From contig NZ_JHWC01000006.1 in the NCBI RefSeq assembly GCF_000687535.1, positions 1 through 64,000 on the forward strand: a stretch of 64,000 nt of DNA, written 5' to 3'. This document shows, one piece after another, positions 27,443 through 36,606 of the stretch. Under the pieces are notes generated by a model. The model was not told the origin of the DNA. It searched no databases and saw only the letters and a program-made list of their open reading frames with translations. Both the position numbers and the translations under genes were made by a program. How positions within the stretch are numbered: position 1 is the stretch's first letter; each line of letters starts with the position of its first letter. Origin of the DNA: Helicobacter rodentium ATCC 700285 (GTDB lineage Bacteria > Campylobacterota > Campylobacteria > Campylobacterales > Helicobacteraceae).

Positions 27443-28450
27443 TCATTTTTCAAGTGGTTTTGCATTTTGAATCAGCTTTAAAATGCAAGTTGCAAAATCT
27501 CGTGTGTCATTAGGGCATTTTGCAACGCGGTAGTCTTGGACATTATGTTTTTGCGCCTCCAATCTGTATTGATAAGAAAGCTCAAAATCTGTTTCAGAAT
27601 TATCTATCGTAAAGGCAATGGGGTAAATGAGCAGTTTTTTGTCCTTGTATTTTGGCAATACATCTTGCAAGTTTGGCTCTAGCCATTTTATGGGTCCAAT
27701 TTTGGATTGGTAAGCAACTTTTATGCTTGCAAACTCCACACCTTGCGCCTTGAGCATAGACTTTAGAATCTCAACATTTTCTAAAATCTCCTTTTGGTAA
27801 GGGTCGCCCCTTTCTATGTTTTTTTGCGGCAGAGAATGCGCAGAAAAAATGAGATGAAATTCTTGTGCGTTCTCGCCATTGAGGGCTTCTAAGATTCTAT
27901 CCAAAATTACACGATTATAGGATTCCTCCTTATAATAACGCTCTACAATCTTAATCTTTGGGGAAAAATTCTGTGTTTTGAGTGCGCGTAAAAAATCTTG
28001 CACAGAGGATTTCGTAGTTGTGTAGCTAAAATGCGGATACATACTAAAAAGCACAATTTCTTGGATTCCGCGCCCCTTTAAATCCTGCACAACTCCATCT
28101 GCAAAAGGCGGTGTGTAGCGCATTGCATAGGTAAAAAATATTTGCGATTCCATTGCGCTAAGGGCTTGGCATAGCGCAAAAGTATGCCCAACAAGCGGGG
28201 ATTTACCACCGATTTTTTGGTAATTGCTTTGCGCTTCCTCCAAACGTTTATTGATGATAAAACTCCCCACCATTGCGCGTAAAAAATCGCTTTTAATGGG
28301 CAAAATATAAGGGTCGTTAAACATATTTTTTAAAAAAGTTTTCACTTCAAAAAGGGAGTTTGGTCCTCCCATATTCAGCAGGACAACCGCAGTTTTTTGA
28401 CAAGGAGATTCCGCAACCTTTGTAACTTTTTTAGAATTTAAATCATTCAT
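27443..28450 (-). CDS. hemH: Ferrochelatase
   Basis: A 335-residue enzyme that inserts Fe2+ into protoporphyrin IX, the last step of haem synthesis. Family blocks are VVLLNMGGP near the N-terminus, the active-site FSAHSLPQKNIERGDPY, KVAYQSKIGPIKWLEP and the C-terminal ETDFELSYQY with the metal-ligand Glu. The N-terminal 20 residues are extra and polar. It overlaps csd4 by 4 bases. Haem made here supplies CcsBA clients, the P450 and cytochrome c in this window. Confidence 0.95.
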   Translation of the reverse strand: MNDLNSKKVTKVAESPCQKTAVVLLNMGGPNSLFEVKTFLKNMFNDPYILPIKSDFLRAMVGSFIINKRLEEAQSNYQKIGGKSPLVGHTFALCQALSAMESQIFFTYAMRYTPPFADGVVQDLKGRGIQEIVLFSMYPHFSYTTTKSSVQDFLRALKTQNFSPKIKIVERYYKEESYNRVILDRILEALNGENAQEFHLIFSAHSLPQKNIERGDPYQKEILENVEILKSMLKAQGVEFASIKVAYQSKIGPIKWLEPNLQDVLPKYKDKKLLIYPIAFTIDNSETDFELSYQYRLEAQKHNVQDYRVAKCPNDTRDFATCILKLIQNAKPLEK

Positions 28451-29793
28451 TTTGATTCTTTGGCGCGTAAATTAATCATACCGCAAAAATTCTTGCCCTG
28501 ATAGGCTTCCACGCGAAAGATACTTTTTGCTTTATCTAAGGAATATCTTGTATCCATTTCATTTTTATGGATTAAGAGATTATCTTCGCTCACAACACCC
28601 TTTTTAGAATAGCCGATGACATTAATCCGCGCCCCCTCAAGTTTGCGCACTAGAAAATCTTTACTAAAATCCAAAGTCTCACCAAAATTCGCCTGTGTTA
28701 CTTTGCCATCTAGTTCTATTTCTAAGGTTTTTAAATTACACTGCATAGAAAAAATATCTTGCTTTAAAAAGCTAATTTTTTGATGTCCGATATAGACTTC
28801 ATAGCCCCCCTTTACTTTCTTGGCGCGTCCTAAAGGGTGTGTAAAATCAAAATGGTTGTTTTGTGCTAAAAGCGGTGTGAAGTTTATCACATTGCGGATT
28901 CCACTTAAGTCAAGATGAATATTGTTATTGATTTTCAAGCTACCAAAATCATTGACTTTTTGCGTAATATTCTCTAAATTCAAGTCAAATTTACGCTCAA
29001 ATGTAATGCCTAAAATCTCCATTAATGCTTCAATGGAGCTTAGCTGATAGAGTGTTTTAAGCGGTAATTCTGTGATATTTTTGCTCGTTTCAATGGCGAT
29101 AGCGGGTTTTAAGTGGGTGATGGCAAAATATGTAAGGGAGTTTTGCTGTTCCTCATCTTTGATTCTTGTCTCTGTGTTGCGCACACCAAAGGTATGGAAG
29201 TCATAATGCAGACTTTGATTCAGCTTAGATTCTATTTGTCTTACAATGGAATCCAAATCCCCAAAAGGCACATCGTCAAGCGTTTTTTGGTCAATCACAT
29301 AGGTTTGCCCCCACGCTCTAGGATTAAAAATAGAGTTTTCCCACTTTTCGCGATAGAACCCGTGTCCATCGTGGAGATTGATAATAAAATCTGTTTCTTT
29401 ATCCGTAATGAGTTTTTTAATGGATTCTACATTGTTAAAATCTGGGTCATTGCGTTTAATCACTGCAAATTTACGATTCATATCCTTGTAGATTCCGCGC
29501 CGAAACGCCATAATGCTATCGGGATTGAGGTTTGGCACAACGATGACTTTACCCTTTTGGATTTGATAAAAATCCATAAGTAGCGCAGGAGCAAAATACC
29601 CGCCCGGTTCATCGCCGTGGATTCCACCAATCACCAATAAAGTGGGTCCATCTTGCTTACCTTTTAACTCATAAACGCTAAAGGGAGTGTTTTTTGTCGG
29701 TAGTTCTTTTGCGTCTGTTTTTTTTGCCACTGCGAGATTGCTTAACAAGCATACTCCAAGAAAAATGTGTATCAAAGTTTTTATATTTTTCAA
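28447..29793 (-). CDS. csd4: Peptidoglycan DL-carboxypeptidase Csd4/Pgp1 (M99 family), cell-shape determinant
   Basis: A 448-residue periplasmic zinc peptidase that trims muropeptide tripeptides to dipeptides and sets helical shape in H. pylori (Csd4) and C. jejuni (Pgp1). I start it at TTG 29793: aaaggatt precedes it and it opens a clean signal peptide (MKNIKTLIHIFLGVCLLSNLAVA). Zinc ligands appear as His59 and Glu62 (GGIHGDEPGG) and His141 (INLHDGHGFY); a Glu in AIAIETSKN fits the catalytic residue. The two C-terminal beta domains typical of M99 follow. In H. pylori the first ligand is a glutamine, so His59 is a difference. It overlaps hemH by 4 bases. Confidence 0.9.
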   Translation of the reverse strand: MKNIKTLIHIFLGVCLLSNLAVAKKTDAKELPTKNTPFSVYELKGKQDGPTLLVIGGIHGDEPGGYFAPALLMDFYQIQKGKVIVVPNLNPDSIMAFRRGIYKDMNRKFAVIKRNDPDFNNVESIKKLITDKETDFIINLHDGHGFYREKWENSIFNPRAWGQTYVIDQKTLDDVPFGDLDSIVRQIESKLNQSLHYDFHTFGVRNTETRIKDEEQQNSLTYFAITHLKPAIAIETSKNITELPLKTLYQLSSIEALMEILGITFERKFDLNLENITQKVNDFGSLKINNNIHLDLSGIRNVINFTPLLAQNNHFDFTHPLGRAKKVKGGYEVYIGHQKISFLKQDIFSMQCNLKTLEIELDGKVTQANFGETLDFSKDFLVRKLEGARINVIGYSKKGVVSEDNLLIHKNEMDTRYSLDKAKSIFRVEAYQGKNFCGMINLRAKESK

Positions 29794-29795
29794 AT

Positions 29796-30812
29796 CTAAT
29801 CCTTTAAGATATAACAAGCCATTTCTAAGATTCTGTGAGAATAGCCCCATTCATTATCATACCAAGTCATCACTTTTGCCATATTTTCACCAACAACAAA
29901 GGTTAAATCCAATGCAACAACACCACTTAAGGGACAATTTACAAAATCTTGAGAGACGCCATATTCTCTATCAACCCCCAAGATTCCTTTTAGCTTCCCA
30001 TTAGCTGCCTCACAAAATATTGCATTGATTGCTTCTTGTGTTACTTTGTTTTTGAGATTCACATTTAAATCTACCATTGACACATTAGGAACAGGCACAC
30101 GCACACTATGCCCGTGCAATCTATTTTTCATTTTGGGTAGCACCAAATGTAGAGCCTTTGCAGCCCCTGTTGTGGTAGGAATGATATTTACAGCAGCAGC
30201 ACGGGAGCGGCGAAAATCTCCCTTGTGATGTGCCGCGTCAATGAGGTTTTGGTCATTGGTATAGCTATGGATTGTTGTTAGGATTCCATTCTCTACACCA
30301 AACGCCTCATCAAGCAACATTACAACGGGAGCGAGGGCGTTTGTAGTGCAACTTGCGTTAGAGATGATTTTCTCTCCCTTGTATTCTGTATGATTCACGC
30401 CTAATACAAAAGTTTTGGTATCGTCTTTTGCGGGAGCGGAGAGAATCACGCGTTTTGCGCCTTTTTGCAAATGGGATTCCACCTCACTTTGGGTTAGAAA
30501 CAAGCCACTTGCTTCAATCACAATATCCGCACCGCAAATATCAATTTCCTCTGGTGTTTTTGCTTGTGAAAATGGAATCTCACAGCCGTTAAAAATAAAA
30601 TTTTTGTTATCCAAATGATGAGCAAAATTCCGCGTAATAGGATTGCATTGATGCACGGAATCGTGCGTTAAAAGATAGCTTAACATTTCGGGATTTGCAA
30701 GGTCATTAATCCCAACAATTTCAATTTTATCTTGCATTTCACAGAGCGCAGTGCGTGTAATAGAGCGTCCAATCCTGCCAAAACCATTTATAAAGACTTT
30801 AGTTTTTTTCAT
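29796..30812 (-). CDS. gapA: Glyceraldehyde-3-phosphate dehydrogenase
   Basis: A 338-residue enzyme that converts glyceraldehyde 3-phosphate to 1,3-bisphosphoglycerate. The NAD-binding start KVFINGFGRIGRS, the catalytic ISNASCTTNALAP block, and HSYTNDQNLIDAAH are clear. In this group it works mainly in gluconeogenesis. I start it at ATG 30812 (MKKTKV); a longer open frame upstream is not coding-like. The stop is 2 bases from the csd4 start. The neighbour on the other side is yccA-like, as in H. pylori HP0920-HP0921. Confidence 0.96.
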   Translation of the reverse strand: MKKTKVFINGFGRIGRSITRTALCEMQDKIEIVGINDLANPEMLSYLLTHDSVHQCNPITRNFAHHLDNKNFIFNGCEIPFSQAKTPEEIDICGADIVIEASGLFLTQSEVESHLQKGAKRVILSAPAKDDTKTFVLGVNHTEYKGEKIISNASCTTNALAPVVMLLDEAFGVENGILTTIHSYTNDQNLIDAAHHKGDFRRSRAAAVNIIPTTTGAAKALHLVLPKMKNRLHGHSVRVPVPNVSMVDLNVNLKNKVTQEAINAIFCEAANGKLKGILGVDREYGVSQDFVNCPLSGVVALDLTFVVGENMAKVMTWYDNEWGYSHRILEMACYILKD

Positions 30813-30885
30813 TTTTAGATTTCCATAGATTTTAAATAAGCTTAGAAATTGTAGCATATTTAATGCGATTCTTAGCTAATTGGGA

Positions 30886-30891
30886 TATAAT
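30886..30891 (+). promoter_or_regulatory. Promoter -10 for the YccA-like gene
   Basis: TATAAT in gggatataattg, 32 bases before the start ATG, in the divergent spacer with gapA. Confidence 0.55.
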
Positions 30892-30922
30892 TGCGAACTT
30901 AAATTTTTTAAAAAGGATTGCA

Positions 30923-31639
30923 ATGTCTTTGTATGATAGAAAACCCTTAAATCATTATGATAATTATCAAGCAAATGTAGGCAATGAAAGCCTTGCCCAA
31001 AGTGATGTTGCGCTGATTAGTTTTGTAAAACAAACTTATCAACTCTTTGCAGGTTCGCTTCTTGCGGCTACTGCAGGTGCATATATCGGAATCTCTGCAT
31101 TTGGAAATATTGTTTCGCAATATTATATTGGTTTTGTGATTTTAGAATTTGCGTTATTGTTTGGATTAATGTTTGCAAAATCCAAGCCCGGATTGAATCT
31201 AGTCTTGTTGTTTGCCTTTACTTTTACAACAGGTTTAACCTTGACACCAATTTTAAGCAGAATCTTAGGAATGCCCGGTGGAGCGGCGATTGTCGCACAA
31301 GCATTTTTGCTTACAACGGCAATTTTTGGAGTGATGAGTGTTTTTGCATTGCGCACAACAAAAGACTTAGCAAGTATGGGCAAAATGCTTTTTATCGCAC
31401 TAATTGTTGTTGTAGTAGGTTCTTTAATTAACCTATTCTTAGGAAGCCCGATTCTACAAGTTGTTTTAGCTGGGGCAGGTGCGATTTTGTTTAGCATTTT
31501 TATTGCTTATGATACACAAAATATTGTACGTGGTTTATACGATAGCCCGGTAATGGCGGCTGTTAGTCTATATCTTGACTTCTTAAACCTCTTTATCTCT
31601 TTATTGCAAATTCTTGGAATCTTTAATTCAAGAGAATAA
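30923..31639 (+). CDS. Bax inhibitor-1/YccA family membrane protein
   Basis: A 238-residue inner-membrane protein with seven hydrophobic segments and the family end SLYLDFLNLFISLLQILGIF. The segment IFIAYDTQNIV carries the conserved Asp region thought to gate ion leak in BI-1 proteins; E. coli YccA modulates FtsH. I start it at ATG 30923 after aaaggatt. It is divergent from gapA. The following ThiD2-like gene begins within its last codons. Confidence 0.92.
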   Translation: MSLYDRKPLNHYDNYQANVGNESLAQSDVALISFVKQTYQLFAGSLLAATAGAYIGISAFGNIVSQYYIGFVILEFALLFGLMFAKSKPGLNLVLLFAFTFTTGLTLTPILSRILGMPGGAAIVAQAFLLTTAIFGVMSVFALRTTKDLASMGKMLFIALIVVVVGSLINLFLGSPILQVVLAGAGAILFSIFIAYDTQNIVRGLYDSPVMAAVSLYLDFLNLFISLLQILGIFNSRE

Positions 31640-32048
31640 TCAAAATCCCTATAATGCGCAAACTCTGCGTGTTATAGACGCAAATTTGAATCGTTTGCGT
31701 GAGGGAATCCGCGTAGTAGAGGATATTCTTCGTTACGGATTTGATAGCAAAAACTTCGCCTTTTCTTTAAAAAACCTGCGTCATCAATGCAAATTAGAAG
31801 GTTATCTTTCTTTGATTCATACACGCGATTCTGTGAAAGATGTTTTAAAAACTTCTACCGCAGAGGAGCAAAAAAGAGAGGATTTAGGGCAAATTCTCAT
31901 TGCAAACTTTAAACGCGCTCAAGAATCTGCACGCGTTTTAGAAGAGCTTTTGAAACTAGATTGCATTCAAGAAAGCGAGAAGTTTAAAGAGATTCGCTAT
32001 GCGCTTTATGGTTTGGAAAAACAAGTGCTTTTAGATATTTTAAAATAA
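31614..32048 (+). CDS. ThiD2-like protein (thiamine pyrimidine phosphate kinase domain)
   Basis: A 144-residue protein with RVIDANLNRLREGIRVVEDILRYGF, the signature of the domain found at the N-terminus of some thiamine-phosphate synthases (ThiD2-ThiE fusions) and as a stand-alone protein. Work on ThiD2 describes it as a kinase of hydroxymethylpyrimidine phosphate. Here it stands alone, all-helical, with LGQILIANFKRAQESARVLEELLKL matching the second conserved helix pair. The start is a TTG at 31614 inside the end of the YccA gene without a clear ribosome site, so the exact start is uncertain. Confidence 0.75.
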   Translation: MESLIQENNQNPYNAQTLRVIDANLNRLREGIRVVEDILRYGFDSKNFAFSLKNLRHQCKLEGYLSLIHTRDSVKDVLKTSTAEEQKREDLGQILIANFKRAQESARVLEELLKLDCIQESEKFKEIRYALYGLEKQVLLDILK

Positions 32049-32094
32049 TTCTTATCTTTTGCTTACTCCCCTCGTAAGAGTAAAAATTTTAAGA

Positions 32095-32283
32095 CAAAGC
32101 AAAGTTGTAGATTTGCGCTAAGGCGGGTGCAAATGCTCACGCAAATGCACTCCACGATTCCTTGCGGAATCTTGCAATGGTGCGTTAGTTCCTCTGTCGT
32201 TGCGAGATTCTGTGTTAGTAGAATCGTGGCAATCTATAATCTTGCAAAAAGCAAATCAAACAAAGGAATCTTGCAAGAATAGC
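32095..32283. repeat. Dispersed-repeat spacer
   Basis: Short non-coding spacer with gtcgttgcgagattctgtg, gaatcgtggcaatctataatcttgca and ttgcgctaaggcgggtgcaaatgctcacgcaaatgcac. The last phrase has a near copy at 27100-27140. Confidence 0.6.
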
Positions 32284-33369
32284 TCACTCCAGATATTCCC
32301 CAATTTCTTTTTTGGAAGTTTTCCATTCCCCGATACTTTGCCATTTTGCAAGATTGCAAAACCTACAAAAGGGAATGGGTTTGGATAAGAATTGCAAAAT
32401 CTCACTATAATCTTTTACCTTGTAAATATCAATGGAATCTAGCGGGGATAGGGGCAGATTTTGATTAAAAGTGGAGTTGAAATAATGGATATTTGGTGCA
32501 ATATTGCAGGGGTAGATTTTGCCCTCTTTAAAATGAGTGCATTGATTTGCTTGATGGCAACCTGTGAAGCTATGGAAGCAATCTAAATTCCCTTTTGGCT
32601 CTAAAATTGTCTTATATGAAGTTTTTTCTACTTGTGCATTATTGAAAAAATGTAATGGAATCCCGTAAGTTTTGCATTGCGATTCCACAAACTCCCAATC
32701 TACTTTAATGGGGTATTTCGTGGGGTGTAGTTCAATCTTGTTTTCTTTCAAGGAATCCCAAAAGTCTTTTGGCTGGGTTTCAAGTAAGATTCCATTGGTG
32801 ATTAACCAAATAGCAGAGTTTGGAAAATACTTTCTAGTAACAGCAAAGAAGTCTTTGCAATGAGGATTTAAAAGCGGTTCTCCTCCTGTAAAATATAATC
32901 TCTCAATTAGTCCATTTGTGATGAGGCTTAGTTGTTGAATGTCTTTTGTGAATCGTTCTAAATTTGGAAAGCCTTTAGGGGCGAGTTGGGAGAAATGGTT
33001 GCAGGAAAAACAATTTAAATTACAATGCTCTGCTAAATGAATCTCTACAAGCTTCAAATAGGCTTGTGGGGTGAGTTTTCTTAATTTATTGTTCGTTATA
33101 TTGTTTTGTGCAATAAGATGTTTATTTTGTGATTCTAATGTTTGGATTTGCATTTTAGAATCTTGAATAAGATGTTTGTTTTGTTGCTCTAATGACAGAA
33201 TGGCATTTTCAAGGTTTTGAAGTTTTTGCTCTGTTTCTTGAAGTTTAAACTTTATCTTTTGGTGTTGTTTGGCATTTTTAAAAAGAGAGAGAATCCAAAG
33301 TTTTTTATCGTGGATAAAAGTCTTTAGTTTATTTTGCCCCCCCCCCCCCATTTTTTGCTTTTGTTTCAT
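32284..33369 (-). CDS. Radical-SAM protein with N-terminal coiled coil, phase-variable (ON here)
   Basis: A 361-residue protein. Residues 40-95 form a coiled coil with repeated QNKHLI units. The radical-SAM cluster is Cys116, Cys120 and Cys123 (EHCNLNCFSC), followed by the FTGGEPLLNP SAM motif. The C-terminal third has extra cysteines (DCFHSFTGC, QCTHF, YPCNI, CRFCNLAKW), like SPASM-type auxiliary clusters. The substrate is unknown; surface polysaccharide or peptide modification is plausible. The ATG at 33369 follows aaaggag. A 13-G run forms codons 7-11 (M-GGGG); one base more or less stops translation within a few codons. Confidence 0.85.
   Translation of the reverse strand: MKQKQKMGGGGQNKLKTFIHDKKLWILSLFKNAKQHQKIKFKLQETEQKLQNLENAILSLEQQNKHLIQDSKMQIQTLESQNKHLIAQNNITNNKLRKLTPQAYLKLVEIHLAEHCNLNCFSCNHFSQLAPKGFPNLERFTKDIQQLSLITNGLIERLYFTGGEPLLNPHCKDFFAVTRKYFPNSAIWLITNGILLETQPKDFWDSLKENKIELHPTKYPIKVDWEFVESQCKTYGIPLHFFNNAQVEKTSYKTILEPKGNLDCFHSFTGCHQANQCTHFKEGKIYPCNIAPNIHYFNSTFNQNLPLSPLDSIDIYKVKDYSEILQFLSKPIPFCRFCNLAKWQSIGEWKTSKKEIGEYLE
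33347..33359. repeat. Poly-G tract (13 G on minus strand) at the start of the radical-SAM gene
   Basis: 13 C on the plus strand. With 13 the gene is in frame; 12 or 14 leads to TAA within about three codons after the tract. Confidence 0.85.
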
Positions 33370-33382
33370 TAGAACTCCTTTA

Positions 33383-34459
33383 CTAGATTACAACTTTTGG
33401 AATATAGGCGTGTAAGTGCGATAGAATCTCATAAGGAATCGTGTTGAACGCCCGAGCAAATACACGAGCGTCATTAAAAATACAAACTTCTTCTTGTGTG
33501 GATTCTATGCTAATGCAATCCATTGAAGCGCGTGGCAAGATTCTAAATCCCTCTGTGCTTAAAATTTCCATTCCTTCACGCAAACGAAACAAACCATCGC
33601 CATAGCCAATATCATAAGTGGAAACCGCACTTTCTTGATTTAACGCACTTGCGCCGCTGTATCCTATTCTTGCACCACTTTTAAGGTTGAGAGTAGAAAT
33701 TTTTTTGGCAAAAAGCGTGGCAATGGGTTGCAGATTTGGCATAGCAAAGGCAGAATCTTGGCATAAATAGCCATAAAATGCGATTCCAATGCGAAACAAA
33801 TCATCTTGCAAATCTTGTGGCAAACGATGATGAAAGTCTTTAGCGCGAAAAGCACCAGAGGAGCTAAGAGAATGGAATCTTGGCTTTGCTAGTTTGTAAT
33901 GCGCACAGAGCCTTAAAGACTCTTGCTTGATTTCCAAAAATTCTTTATTTTGCGTGTAAAATTCACTGCCAAAATCATCTCCAAAACCGATATGTGTAAA
34001 AATACCTTTGAGATTCAGGTGCTTTTTGGAGATGATTTCAAAAGCCTTGCCTAAATCCTCTTTTGCGATTCCATTGCGATGCATTCCGCTATTGACTTTC
34101 AATTCAATCTTGGTATCTTTGGGATAATTGTGCAAGGATTCTAAACTAGGAGCGCAAAAATACACTTCAGGCATTTTTAATGCTTCTTTAAAAGCGGAAT
34201 CCATAGGCAATGAATAAGGGTATAGAATAGTAATGTAGTTGAAAAAGGGCGCAACTTCTAGGGCTTCATAAGCATTTTTTACAAAAGCATTTTGAATCTT
34301 TGCTTTTTTCGCAAGTGTGGCAATTTGCCTTAATCCGTGTCCATAGGCATTATCTTTTAAAACAATAGAAATTTTTTCGGGATTTTTAGGAGTAATTGTA
34401 TTTAGAATCGTCTGATGATTGTGTAAGAATTTTTGAGAATCTATTTGTAAATAAGGCAT
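33383..34459 (-). CDS. alr: Alanine racemase
   Basis: A 358-residue PLP enzyme that makes D-alanine for peptidoglycan. The PLP lysine is Lys35 in VLKDNAYGHG. Other blocks are KVNSGMHRNG, GIFTHIGFGDD (family TH-[FL]), SSSGAF and the C-terminal catalytic Tyr region ARIGYSGASAL. I start it at ATG 34459 because gggggaa lies just before it. It lies between the radical-SAM gene and the cytochrome c gene on the same strand. Confidence 0.93.
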   Translation of the reverse strand: MPYLQIDSQKFLHNHQTILNTITPKNPEKISIVLKDNAYGHGLRQIATLAKKAKIQNAFVKNAYEALEVAPFFNYITILYPYSLPMDSAFKEALKMPEVYFCAPSLESLHNYPKDTKIELKVNSGMHRNGIAKEDLGKAFEIISKKHLNLKGIFTHIGFGDDFGSEFYTQNKEFLEIKQESLRLCAHYKLAKPRFHSLSSSGAFRAKDFHHRLPQDLQDDLFRIGIAFYGYLCQDSAFAMPNLQPIATLFAKKISTLNLKSGARIGYSGASALNQESAVSTYDIGYGDGLFRLREGMEILSTEGFRILPRASMDCISIESTQEEVCIFNDARVFARAFNTIPYEILSHLHAYIPKVVI

Positions 34460-34488
34460 AAAATATTCCCCCAAAAGGGGAAAAAGAA

Positions 34489-34806
34489 TTATTTAACTGC
34501 AGGAAGCTTAGAGATGTAGTCTGCTACTGCATCAATGTCTGCATCAGTTAGTTTAAAGTTTTTCATATTTGCATACATAATTGCTTTTGCGCCACCATTG
34601 TCTGCTGTTCCTGCTGCGTAACCTTTAAGTTGCTCTACAAGTCTAGCTTTGTCCATTCCAGCAATTGTTACACCGCCTTTGCTTCCCGGAGCGACTTTTT
34701 CAGCATTTGCCCCGTGGCATGCGATACATTTTTTGAAAATAGCAGCACCATCACTAGCCATTAAACAGCCACTTGCCAACACGATTCCTAATAAAATCTT
34801 TTTCAT
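34489..34806 (-). CDS. Periplasmic c-type cytochrome (cytochrome c553-like)
   Basis: A 105-residue monohaem protein. The signal peptide (MKKILLGIVLASGCLMA) is followed by the haem motif CIACHG near residue 27. The axial Met is likely in AIMYANMKNF. In Campylobacterota such cytochromes carry electrons from the bc1 complex to the cbb3 oxidase. CcsBA in this window would attach its haem. The ATG follows aaaggag. Confidence 0.93.
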   Translation of the reverse strand: MKKILLGIVLASGCLMASDGAAIFKKCIACHGANAEKVAPGSKGGVTIAGMDKARLVEQLKGYAAGTADNGGAKAIMYANMKNFKLTDADIDAVADYISKLPAVK

Positions 34807-34992
34807 AGTTAAACTCCTTTCCGTTTAAATACATTTGCAATCTTATCTTTATCTGTATAAAATAATTCTAAAATTTATTACAAAATATGAAGTTAATATT
34901 TTTTGAATGGCATTTTTATGCAGAATCCCAAGAATTTAGTGTTACAATGTCACTAATATTATAAGACGATTCTTGATTAGGGGATTAAATAT

Positions 34993-36591
34993 TTGAAAAT
35001 ATTTAGATTTCTTGGAACTACATTAGAAGCAAAAGCGCGTGTGTTGGTGTTTAATATTGCTTCAGGATTGCTTTCTTTAGCGGTTGTTTCTTATGTGTAT
35101 TACTTTAGTATCAAATACGATTATGATATTCTCTTTACAGAATATAGCCAGTCGTTAATCGGTTTAGAGGAGTTGCATAAAAGTGTGAATAATGCGCAAG
35201 ATTTGGTTCTGAACCATAAAAAAGAGGAAATTTTAGAAGAGCGAGAAACAATTATGCAACAATGGACAAATTATAAAAATCTGCAAAGCAATCTTTTAAA
35301 TGAAAGCCATTTCACTTATTTTTTGCTAAAAATTTATTATCTTTTTGGAAAAGAAAATTTAACTTTGTATGAAAAAACTTATTTTGAAGAAAGTCTTAAT
35401 CGTTTAAATAATGCAATCAACAAATACCTTGATTTGTTAGGAAGCAACATTGCACAAACTATGTCTAACCAAGAGGAGAATTTTAAAAAAAGTTTAAATT
35501 CTCTTGAGCAAGAAATTTCGCGAATGACAGAAGCAAGTTTGCATTTTGTAGAGGTGAAAAAAACTCGGAATAATGCGTTGCATAGCGTGGTGCATAAAGT
35601 GGTTTTGGTAATGATGTGTTTGATTATGCTTACAACGATTCTGCTTAGTTTTTTGATTCTGCGCAATATTAAAAATTTGCACGCAATGTCAGAAAAAAAA
35701 GTGCAAGAAAAAACAAAAGAGTTGCAGATTTTGAATAATTCCTTGCAAGAGAAAATTGAACAAGAGGTATTAGAAAATCGCACAAAAGATCAAATTATGT
35801 ATCAACAAGCGCGATTAGCAAGTATGGGTGAAATGATTGGCAATATTGCACACCAGTGGAGGCAACCTTTAAATGCGTTAATGCTGTTGATTCAAACTTT
35901 CAAGGTTAAATCGCAAAATGGAAAATTAACGCAAGAATTTATTGATTTGCAGGTTAATGATGGTTTGAAAATTGCTAAGGCAATGTCTCAAACAATTGAG
36001 GATTTCCGTAATTTTTTTCACTCCTCTAGCGATAGAGAAGTCTTTAATTTAAAGGAGAATATTCAAGATTCCATTTCTCTTGTTGATGCTTTTTTAAAAC
36101 AAAATGAGATTAGTATTAAGGTGGATTGCCCTAGCGATATTGAGCTTTATGGCTATAAAAGTGCATTTTCTCAAGTAATTTTGAATCTTATTAAAAATTC
36201 TGAAGATGTTTTGAAAGAGCGATGCATTACACCCGCTAAGATTCATATTGTGGTAAGCGTAGAAAATGGTGGGTGTTTTAAGGAGATATCATCTAAAGAT
36301 TGTGTTAAGATTTTATTTACAGATAATGCCGGAGGCATTAAACTCAAAGATATACAAAAGATTTTTGAGCCTTATTTTACAACCAAGCATAAATCCGTTG
36401 GCACAGGAATTGGATTGTATATGTCCAAACAAATTATAGAAAAGCAAATGCAAGGAAGCATTGAAGTGCGCAATGTGCGTTATGATGATGGGTTGAATCT
36501 ATGTAAAGAGAAAGTTTGCATACAAGATTGCCCCATTAAAGATGGAACTTGTGGTGCGCAATTTATTATCACGATTCCGCTTAAAAGCTAG
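34993..36591 (+). CDS. Sensor histidine kinase
   Basis: A 532-residue membrane kinase. Two membrane helices (about residues 18-40 and 203-225) enclose a helical periplasmic sensor part. A coiled coil leads into the H box MIGNIAHQWRQPLN with His287, the N box LNLIKNSEDV and the ATP lid DNAGGIKLKDIQKIFEPYFTT. The start is TTG 34993 after agggga. The response regulator begins 15 bases later, so they form a pair. The signal is not identifiable; the next genes (hydrolase, P450, capsule) are possible targets. Confidence 0.92.
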   Translation: MKIFRFLGTTLEAKARVLVFNIASGLLSLAVVSYVYYFSIKYDYDILFTEYSQSLIGLEELHKSVNNAQDLVLNHKKEEILEERETIMQQWTNYKNLQSNLLNESHFTYFLLKIYYLFGKENLTLYEKTYFEESLNRLNNAINKYLDLLGSNIAQTMSNQEENFKKSLNSLEQEISRMTEASLHFVEVKKTRNNALHSVVHKVVLVMMCLIMLTTILLSFLILRNIKNLHAMSEKKVQEKTKELQILNNSLQEKIEQEVLENRTKDQIMYQQARLASMGEMIGNIAHQWRQPLNALMLLIQTFKVKSQNGKLTQEFIDLQVNDGLKIAKAMSQTIEDFRNFFHSSSDREVFNLKENIQDSISLVDAFLKQNEISIKVDCPSDIELYGYKSAFSQVILNLIKNSEDVLKERCITPAKIHIVVSVENGGCFKEISSKDCVKILFTDNAGGIKLKDIQKIFEPYFTTKHKSVGTGIGLYMSKQIIEKQMQGSIEVRNVRYDDGLNLCKEKVCIQDCPIKDGTCGAQFIITIPLKS

Positions 36592-36606
36592 AGCAAAGGA
36601 GGAAAG

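Noticed and set aside
29113-29583. A 156-codon plus-strand frame inside csd4
   Set aside because: It is antisense to conserved M99 peptidase code; no start signal or family resemblance.
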